Shown here piece after piece: positions 18,428 to 24,635 of a stretch of 64,000 nucleotides of DNA. A program made the translations under genes and the position numbers. Under the pieces are notes generated by a model. It saw only the letters and a list, made by a program, of their open reading frames with translations. It was not told the origin of the DNA and ran no database searches. The stretch's first letter is position 1; the number at the start of each line of letters is the position of its first letter. This DNA comes from Cystobacter fuscus DSM 2262 (GTDB lineage: Bacteria; Myxococcota; Myxococcia; Myxococcales; Myxococcaceae): positions 29,637-93,636 of the forward strand of contig NZ_ANAH02000031.1 of the NCBI RefSeq assembly GCF_000335475.2, in the 5' to 3' direction.

Positions 18428-18432
18428 GGAAA

Positions 18433-19215
18433 TCACCTCGTGGACGCCGAAAAGGTCCGCACAAGACCGGTGTTGGTGATGACGACGGCCTGGACATTCT
18501 CCAGCCCGCTGTCGGTGGGCCGGAAGGTGATGGAGGCCGCGCCCACGTTGGAAAGAGTCCCCGACGCGTCGGCGAACCGCACGGAGCCATCCGGTTCGAA
18601 GAAGATGACGCCGCGCACGGGCTGCGAGACACCATCTCCGGAGCAGAAGGTGCACCCCTTGCTGCTCGGCACGAAGCAGTAGGGCGGCGGGAAGATGTCG
18701 TCGGAGCTCGAGGGCTGCCCACGCGCCAGACGGATGTCGGCGAACTCCGACTTGCCGCAGGACGGGTGCGTCATCGAGCCCACCGCGCCGATGAAACCAG
18801 GCGGATACACCCGCACCGACGAGTTGAAGTGCCCGGAGTCGTACATCATGAAGGCATCCTCCGTCTTCGACGGAGAAGTGGGCTTGAGGTCATTCAGCCC
18901 CGTCCAATTCGGCGTGTTGCTCAGCGCCTTGGCCAGGTCCGACCATTTGTCCACCACCACCCAGTAGCGGATGGGCTGGCCGAGATTCTGGGTGGCGGCG
19001 TTGATCACCACCGCCACGCGCTGGTTGCGGCCGTAGGCCTGGGAGCGGGCACTGGAGATGACGGCGGCGAACTCGAGCGCGCCGCCCGTCAGCCGCGTGC
19101 GCTGTGGCAACACCTCCAACGCGGCCAGCGACAGCGCGGCGAGGATGCCGATGATGCCCACCACCGTCATCAGCTCAAGCAGGGAGAAGCCGGTATTGCG
19201 ACGGGTTCGCTTCAT
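18433..19215 (-). CDS. FimT/GspH-type pseudopilin, first gene of the minor-pilin operon
   Basis: A 260-residue protein with the classical class III leader MKRTRRNTG/FSLLELMTVV (Glu at +5). The helix and following ISSARSQAYGRNQRV segment are typical of GspH/FimT/FimU proteins. The C-terminal domain contains two Cys pairs (around CTFC and the SCG/YC segments). A GGAG/AGGA motif precedes the ATG. This gene opens the minus-strand operon; its promoter should lie in the 225-bp divergent gap shared with prmA, where no convincing -35/-10 pair was found. Confidence 0.82.
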   Translation of the reverse strand: MKRTRRNTGFSLLELMTVVGIIGILAALSLAALEVLPQRTRLTGGALEFAAVISSARSQAYGRNQRVAVVINAATQNLGQPIRYWVVVDKWSDLAKALSNTPNWTGLNDLKPTSPSKTEDAFMMYDSGHFNSSVRVYPPGFIGAVGSMTHPSCGKSEFADIRLARGQPSSSDDIFPPPYCFVPSSKGCTFCSGDGVSQPVRGVIFFEPDGSVRFADASGTLSNVGAASITFRPTDSGLENVQAVVITNTGLVRTFSASTR

Positions 19216-19440
19216 ACTCCATCCTGAATCACGGGCGCACACGGGAAGAGGCTGGACAACGGGGGCCTGAAAAGGGGTCTCGGCGGAGAGCTTACCGCAA
19301 ATTCCACAAGAGGAAATCGCCTCACCTGCCAGTCCCCTCCAGGGCCGACGAGCAAAGCGCCCGCCACCTCGAAATTTCTTCCTCCACTGCAGCCCACCCG
19401 GCATCTTCCCGAGAAGAACGAGAGATGCGAGAAGGGCGAC
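19216..19440. other. Divergent intergenic region (fimT / prmA)
   Basis: 225 bp between two divergent start codons, locally less GC-rich than the genes (AAATTCCACAAGAGG, GAAATTTCTTCC). Promoters for both directions must lie here, but I could not pick a convincing consensus. Confidence 0.4.
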
Positions 19441-20310
19441 ATGACGGGGACGTATCAAACCCTCACGGTGGACTTGCCGGACGGGGACTCAGAGGCGGCG
19501 CAGGATCTGCTCCACGACGTGGGCGTGCTGGGACTGGAAGTGAGGGATCGCGAGGGGCCCACCATGCCCGGCGTCCGGGCGCCCGCGCCAGGCGAGGCCA
19601 TCCTCGTGGCCTACTTCGAGGACGCCGAGACGGCCGAGGACGCCCGCGCCCAGCTCGCCGAGAGCTTCCCCTCGGCCAGGCTGCAGCTCGCCGAGGAGGC
19701 CCAGCAGGACTGGAGCAACGCCTGGAAGGTCCACATCAAGTCCGTCCAGGTGGGCCGGCTGTGGGTGGGTCCCCCCTGGGAAGTCGCCCAGGCCCCGGCC
19801 GACCGGGTGCGCCTCGTCATCGAGCCGAAGATGGCCTTTGGCACCGGCGACCACCCCACCACCTCGCTCTGTCTGGGTGCGGTGGATGACTACATGGCCA
19901 CCCATCCGGGCGCGAGCGTGCTGGACGTGGGCACGGGGACGGGAGTGCTGGCCATCGCCGCGAAGAAGCTGGGAGCCGGGCGCGTGGTGGGCACGGACAA
20001 CGATCCGGTGTCGGTGGAGCTCGCCCGGGAGAACGCCGAGGTCAACGCGACCCCTGGACTGGAGTTGTCCGGCAAGAGCCTCGACGCGGTGGACGGCGTC
20101 TTCGACCTGGTGGTGGCCAACATCCTCGCCAACACGCTCATCGAGCTGGCGCCGCTCATCGTCTCGCGGGTGAAGGACAAGCTGCTGCTGGCGGGCGTGC
20201 TCGCGCACCAGAAGGCGGACGTGGAGGCGGCCTACGTGAAGCTCGGCCTGGTGGCCGAGCCGGGTGCCCAGCAGGGCGAGTGGGTGCGGCTGGACTTCCA
20301 CCGGGGTTAG
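19441..20310 (+). CDS. prmA: Ribosomal protein L11 methyltransferase
   Basis: A 289-residue protein matching PrmA. The N-terminal domain has the paired DWSNAWKVHIKSV segment. The Rossmann methyltransferase domain has PKMAFGTGDHPTT before VLDVGTGTGVLAIAA (SAM motif I) and GTDNDPVSVELA (motif II). VVANILANTLIELAP is the NPPY-like motif (N-I-L-A-N) characteristic of PrmA. It trimethylates lysines and the N-terminus of ribosomal protein L11. GAAGGG lies upstream of the ATG. The next gene starts 9 bp downstream, so they may form an operon. Confidence 0.93.
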   Translation: MTGTYQTLTVDLPDGDSEAAQDLLHDVGVLGLEVRDREGPTMPGVRAPAPGEAILVAYFEDAETAEDARAQLAESFPSARLQLAEEAQQDWSNAWKVHIKSVQVGRLWVGPPWEVAQAPADRVRLVIEPKMAFGTGDHPTTSLCLGAVDDYMATHPGASVLDVGTGTGVLAIAAKKLGAGRVVGTDNDPVSVELARENAEVNATPGLELSGKSLDAVDGVFDLVVANILANTLIELAPLIVSRVKDKLLLAGVLAHQKADVEAAYVKLGLVAEPGAQQGEWVRLDFHRG

Positions 20311-20319
20311 ACTCTCCCC

Positions 20320-20829
20320 ATGCTGAGACCACGGACCCAGGCCCTGTTCGACGAGTATTACTCCTCGCACCAGCACCCCACCAACCGCCTCACCCACAAG
20401 ATCGCCATCCCGGTCATCGTCCTGCACATCGTGGCGATGCTGGATTGGGTGCGGCTGGTGCCCGTGCCGGCACTGCCCGGCGGCGTGCTGACGCTCGCCA
20501 TGGTGGGCTGGTTCACCAGCCTGCTCTGGTACCTGCGCGCCGACCCGAAGCTGGGCCTCATCGTCTCGGCTTTCATGCTGCTGTGCATCCCGCTCGGACG
20601 GCTGCTGCCCGTCTGGACGGTCATCGCGCTCGCCGTGGTGGGCTGGGGCGTGCAGCTCGCCGGCCACTCCGTCTGGGAGAAGAAGTCTCCCTCCTTCCTC
20701 ACCAACCTCGTCCATGCCCTGGTGGGGCCGCTCTTCTTCGTCGCCGTGCTGACGGGCGACTACAAGCTGCCCGCCGACGCCCACGCCTCGTCCACCGCCG
20801 ACGGCCGGGACCGCCAGGCCCACACGTAG
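20320..20829 (+). CDS. DUF962/Mpo1-like membrane protein
   Basis: A 169-residue protein with four predicted membrane helices between residues 25 and 145. It carries the family's conserved residues in YYSSHQHPTNRLTHKIAIP near the N-terminus (two His) and GHSVWEKKSPSF around residue 115 (GH.xxE.xxP). These His residues match the iron-binding positions of the yeast Mpo1 family (fatty-acid alpha-oxidation of 2-hydroxy fatty acids). Whether bacterial members catalyse this is not settled. It follows prmA by 9 bp. Confidence 0.75.
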   Translation: MLRPRTQALFDEYYSSHQHPTNRLTHKIAIPVIVLHIVAMLDWVRLVPVPALPGGVLTLAMVGWFTSLLWYLRADPKLGLIVSAFMLLCIPLGRLLPVWTVIALAVVGWGVQLAGHSVWEKKSPSFLTNLVHALVGPLFFVAVLTGDYKLPADAHASSTADGRDRQAHT

Positions 20830-20998
20830 TCCCCGGCCCCGCTCGGCTGGTGTGCCGCCGTCCAGGCCTGTCCTCCTGGGCTCGGCTCCCCCTCCTTCCA
20901 CCCCCGTCGGAGACGGCACGGGTTGGCGGGCGCCCGTACGCGCCCGAGATTGTGGGGGGAAGCTCGCAGCGCGAGCCACTCATTCACGCCGAGGACTC

Positions 20999-22240
20999 AT
21001 GCCAGGACAGGCCCTTTCGAGACTTCTGGATCGCCTCCCCTTCGGAAGAGGGGTCATCGACGGAGTTCCCCTCGCTCCCCCCTCGCACCTGCCGCACCGC
21101 GAGCCCCTCCACGTGTTCCAGGGGTTCGAGTCGCTCCAGGCGGCCACGGGCCCTCGCCAACTGGGCACGGGAGTCACGTTGCTGGTGCACCATCCCCAGC
21201 CCCGTCCACCCCGGGACGGGTGCCTGCGCGTGATGACGTACAACATCCTCCTGGGCGGCGAGCGCCGCGCCCTGCTCCAGCACTACTTCGAGCAGCTCGA
21301 GGCGAGCGGCCGGATGCCGGACGTCATCGCGCTGCAGGAAGCCAGTCAGCCCACGGCCATGGAGCTCGCGCGCGACTTCGGCTTCCACGTGGCCTACCAG
21401 GGCCGCGACATCCACGGGCCCGTGGTCAACGGCAAGGCCATCCTCAGCCGTCACCCCATCGAGGAGGCCGTGCACTTCACCTATGACTTCCCCGCGGACG
21501 CGCGCGCGGCGGCCGTCGCGCGCCAGGGCTTCGTGGGCGAGCTGGACGAGGACCGGGGCGCCCTCTTCGCGTTGATCGACGTGCACGGCCGCCCGGTGGC
21601 CCTCTACAACGTGCACCACACCCTGGGCGACAGCGGCGTCAACGCCGGTCAGCTCTGGCAGCTCCAGGCGCTCGTGCACGCGCGCGAGGGCGTGCCCTCC
21701 ATCGCCCTGGGCGACTTCAACGCCAACATCAACGTCAAGCAGCACTACTCGCTCTTGCCCAGCCCCCTGCGCAAGCACGAGCCCACCGAGACCATCCGCG
21801 ACTACGAGTCGCGCTACGGCGACGTGCACCCCAGCGTGGGCGACTGGGGCGTGGGCAACATCGGCGACGTGCGCGTGCGCCGCGCGCTCCATGCGCTCGA
21901 GCACGAGCTGCACGACCCCCTGCGCCGCGCCCGCGAGCTGCGCGTGCGCATGCCGGATGGCTCGCACATGAAACCCGACGAGGCGCGCGAGCTGCTCGTC
22001 GCCGGCAAGTACCCGAAGGACTCCGCGCAGTGGATGCGGCTGCAGGACGTGGCCGACATGTCCACCCTCAACTCGCTGCCCAACGGCAACGGCATCGTGC
22101 CCTCCACTGGCAAGCGCTTCGACACCTTCTTCGCCACGAAGGAACTCGAGCCCCTGCTGCTCGAGGTGGACCACTCCACCGACGCGTCGGACCATCTGCC
22201 CTCGATCGCCGACTTCAAGCTGCGCGACACGCGGCACTGA
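20999..22240 (+). CDS. Endonuclease/exonuclease/phosphatase-family hydrolase
   Basis: A 413-residue protein with the EEP fold signatures: MTYNILLGGE near residue 79, IALQEAS near 111, LGDFNANINV near 237, and SDHLPSIADF at the C-terminus. These supply the Mg-binding Asn, Glu, Asp/Asn and catalytic Asp-His. EEP enzymes act as nucleases, phospholipases or phosphodiesterases, and the substrate cannot be told here. No signal peptide was seen, so it is probably cytoplasmic. The start ATG at 20999 is preceded by GAGGACTC; upstream in-frame codons give an unlikely Pro/Arg-rich extension. Confidence 0.8.
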   Translation: MPGQALSRLLDRLPFGRGVIDGVPLAPPSHLPHREPLHVFQGFESLQAATGPRQLGTGVTLLVHHPQPRPPRDGCLRVMTYNILLGGERRALLQHYFEQLEASGRMPDVIALQEASQPTAMELARDFGFHVAYQGRDIHGPVVNGKAILSRHPIEEAVHFTYDFPADARAAAVARQGFVGELDEDRGALFALIDVHGRPVALYNVHHTLGDSGVNAGQLWQLQALVHAREGVPSIALGDFNANINVKQHYSLLPSPLRKHEPTETIRDYESRYGDVHPSVGDWGVGNIGDVRVRRALHALEHELHDPLRRARELRVRMPDGSHMKPDEARELLVAGKYPKDSAQWMRLQDVADMSTLNSLPNGNGIVPSTGKRFDTFFATKELEPLLLEVDHSTDASDHLPSIADFKLRDTRH

Positions 22241-22312
22241 GCCGGCCCTGGTGGAAGGGGCGGCTTCCTGGTGAAGTCCTTCCCCTTCCCCCCGCTGGAG
22301 GACACCCTCGCC

Positions 22313-23047
22313 GTGGTCCGACTCTTCGTTCCCCTCCCCGAGCCCGCCCCCACCGAGGTGACGCTCTCGGGCGAGCGGCGCCATTACCTCCTGCACGTGC
22401 TGAGGCTCGCCGAGGACTCCGTGCTCGAGGTCTTCGACGGCGCCGGCCGCGCCTTCTCCGCGCGCGTGCTCGCGGTCGGGGAGGACGGCGTGCGCCTGGG
22501 GCTCGGCGAGGCCCGGCACGCGCCGCCCTCGCGCGAGGTGCACATCCTCCAGGGCCTGCCCAAGGGGGACAAGCTGGAGTGGGTGCTGCAGAAGGGCACC
22601 GAGCTGGGCGCCACCGCCTTCCACCCCGTGGCCGCCGCGCGCAGCGTGGTGAAGCTCGAGCCCAAGCGCGCCGAGGAGCGCACCGCGCGCTGGACGAAGA
22701 TCGTCGAGGAGGCCGCCCGTCAGTGCCGGCGCAACGACGTGCCCCGCGTCCACCCGCCTCGCGCCCTGCTGGAGGCCGCGCGCTCGCTCTCCCCGGACAC
22801 GCTCCTGCTCGTGCTCGACGAGGAGGAATCCGCCGTTCCCCTGGGCGAGGCCTTCCGCTCGCGTCCCGGCGGCACCCCCGTGGCGCTCGTGGTCGGCCCC
22901 GAAGGAGGACTCACCCGCGAGGAGGTGTCCGCCCTCCAGGCGCTCGGCGCACGGCCCGTCACGCTCGGCCGCCGCATCCTGCGCACCGAGACGGCCGCGC
23001 TCGCCGCGCTCACCGTCATGGCCCACCTGGATGGGGAACTCGGCTAG
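22313..23047 (+). CDS. rsmE: 16S rRNA m3U1498 methyltransferase RsmE
   Basis: From the GTG at 22313 the protein is 244 residues, the usual RsmE length, and opens directly with the family's VRLFVP motif. The SPOUT-fold signatures are VGPEGGLTREE and LGRRILRTETAALAAL in the last quarter. GGAGG lies 11 bases before this GTG. A GTG at 22271 would add a 14-residue Pro-rich extension. RsmE methylates U1498 of 16S rRNA on assembled 30S subunits. It lies downstream of the EEP hydrolase on the same strand. Confidence 0.9.
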   Translation: MVRLFVPLPEPAPTEVTLSGERRHYLLHVLRLAEDSVLEVFDGAGRAFSARVLAVGEDGVRLGLGEARHAPPSREVHILQGLPKGDKLEWVLQKGTELGATAFHPVAAARSVVKLEPKRAEERTARWTKIVEEAARQCRRNDVPRVHPPRALLEAARSLSPDTLLLVLDEEESAVPLGEAFRSRPGGTPVALVVGPEGGLTREEVSALQALGARPVTLGRRILRTETAALAALTVMAHLDGELG

Positions 23048-23167
23048 CGGCCAGGAACGGAAGCCCTCGTCCCCCACCGTCTGACCGCTCCCCGCTCGCG
23101 TTCCTAGGTTTGCCTCGTACGGTCGGTCCACCCAACCCCGAGGGGTTACGCGAGGGAGCGTCTTCTC

Positions 23168-23437
23168 ATGGCCATCTTCGTCGTCTACACGTTCATTGGG
23201 CTCGTCATCGGCGTCCTCTCGTTCGTGGCGATGCCCGCCACGCGCCAGGTCGGACTCTGGGGAAGCGTGCTGCTTGGCATGGCGGGAGGCACCCTCGGAG
23301 GACTCATCGGCTCGGCCATCGCGCCCACCCACATGCTCGCCAGCCTCAGTCCCATGGGGATCGTGTTGGCCGTCGTCGGCGCCCTCCTCTTCTCGGTCGG
23401 AACGATGCTCGTCACCCGCAACCGCCCCGTCACGTGA
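23168..23437 (+). CDS. Small Gly-rich membrane protein, GlsB/YeaQ-like
   Basis: An 89-residue protein that is almost wholly hydrophobic, with three membrane helices: residues 3-22, 29-52 (GSVLLGMAGGTLGGLIGSAI) and 60-82. The central Gly-rich helix is the hallmark of the transglycosylase-associated (GlsB/YeaQ/YmgE) family of stress-induced inner-membrane proteins. Despite the family name, no enzymatic role is shown. GAGGGAG lies upstream of the ATG. Confidence 0.7.
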   Translation: MAIFVVYTFIGLVIGVLSFVAMPATRQVGLWGSVLLGMAGGTLGGLIGSAIAPTHMLASLSPMGIVLAVVGALLFSVGTMLVTRNRPVT

Positions 23438-23555
23438 GGAAGGCGGTCCCGTAGGCCACCAGACGGGGAGGCCTCGGGCTCGCGGCGGTTTTCTTGCTCC
23501 CGGCACGGGGAGGGCGTTTCATGCTGCTACAGCCTTCTTCAGCCTGGAGGAAACG

Positions 23556-24551
23556 TTGTCCAAGTGCCTGAAATGCGGAGCCTCGCTGCCGCCCGTCGGG
23601 GACTGCCCCACCTGCGCCGCCGCGTCTCAGTCCGCGGCTCGGGCCGTCCCGAACCTGTTGGACCGGGAGATCAACATCGACCGCCGTCGGCCGGACCGGG
23701 GCGCGGACAGCGACAGCGAGGCGGTGACGATTCCGGCGGGACCCCTGCCCCAGCCTCCGGGAATGACCGCTCGCACCACCCCTCCGGGAATGACTCCCGC
23801 GCGCGGCCCGGCCCGCACGCCACCTCCACCGGCCCCGTCCGCCCCCTGGTCCGGTGTGGCCACCTCGACTCCCGCCCCCGTGTCCCAGGGCGCTCCCGGC
23901 CTGCCCGTCATGCCTCCCCGCTCCCCGTCCCCGGGCCTGCCCGGCGCCGCCCCGCTTCCGTACGCGGCCCGTGAAGAGGACTCCCTCCCGGTCGACATCG
24001 ACGAGGAGGCACCCGCCCCGAGCGCCCCGCGTGCCGCTCCGCCCGCGGTGAAGCCCGCGGTGAAGCCCGCGACGGACGGAGAAGTCCACGCCCGTCCGGC
24101 CTCCCTCTGGCGCCGGCTGCTCGCCTTCGGCGTCGACGCGAGCGCCATCTTCGGCGTGGTCGCTCTCTACCTCCTGCTCGCCTCCTCCGTGGCTGGTGTC
24201 CAGGCCCCCTCCACCACCCTCACGGGACTCGACCTGTTCCTCCTCCAGGTCCGCTCCCTCCAGTCGGTGCTGATTCCCGGGGTGATCCTCCTCATCCTCC
24301 TGTCACTCGTGTACTGCGCCGTGGCCGCCGTCCTCTGGAATGGCCGCACGTTGGGCCGCAGGTTGCTCGGCCTGAGGCTCGTGGATACCCGCGGACAGGC
24401 GCCCGCTCCGGGCCGGGCCGTCGTGCGCGCCCTGCTGGCCAGCGTATCCTTCGGCTTCTTCCTCGCCGGCTTCTGGATGGCCCTCTTCGACCGGCGGGGC
24501 CAGACGCTCCACGACAAGCTGACGTCCACCTACGTCGTCCAACCGAGCTGA
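23556..24551 (+). CDS. Zinc-ribbon and RDD-domain membrane protein
   Basis: A 331-residue protein. Residues 4-20 form a zinc ribbon (CLKC...CPTC). Residues 30-185 are a disordered Pro/Ala-rich linker. The rest is an RDD domain with three hydrophobic segments, the leading SLWRRLLAFGVDA motif with Arg-Asp signature residues, and GRTLGRRLLGLRLVD. The start is a TTG at 23556, chosen because GGAGG sits five bases before it and the zinc ribbon begins at once; no ATG is available in frame nearby. RDD proteins are integral membrane proteins of mostly unknown transport-like function. Confidence 0.8.
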   Translation: MSKCLKCGASLPPVGDCPTCAAASQSAARAVPNLLDREINIDRRRPDRGADSDSEAVTIPAGPLPQPPGMTARTTPPGMTPARGPARTPPPPAPSAPWSGVATSTPAPVSQGAPGLPVMPPRSPSPGLPGAAPLPYAAREEDSLPVDIDEEAPAPSAPRAAPPAVKPAVKPATDGEVHARPASLWRRLLAFGVDASAIFGVVALYLLLASSVAGVQAPSTTLTGLDLFLLQVRSLQSVLIPGVILLILLSLVYCAVAAVLWNGRTLGRRLLGLRLVDTRGQAPAPGRAVVRALLASVSFGFFLAGFWMALFDRRGQTLHDKLTSTYVVQPS

Positions 24552-24572
24552 ATGACCTGGGGGGGGAGCGGG

Positions 24573-24601
24573 TTGACAACGGATTAAAGGATTCGTTGTG
24601 C
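24573..24601 (+). promoter_or_regulatory. Possible sigma-70 promoter upstream of the MshEN/HEAT gene
   Basis: A perfect TTGACA (24573-24578) in an unusually AT-rich stretch for this genome, 17 bp before a poor -10 (TTGTGC). A TAAGAT sequence at 24617 is a better -10 but at the wrong spacing. Weak call based on the -35 box only. Confidence 0.3.
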
Positions 24602-24635
24602 CCGCCTTCCGCGGCTTTAAGATGCCGGACCCCCC

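Noticed and set aside
20829..20998. Possible riboswitch or leader before the EEP hydrolase
   Set aside because: Only ordinary GC-rich pairing was seen; no known aptamer motif was recognised.
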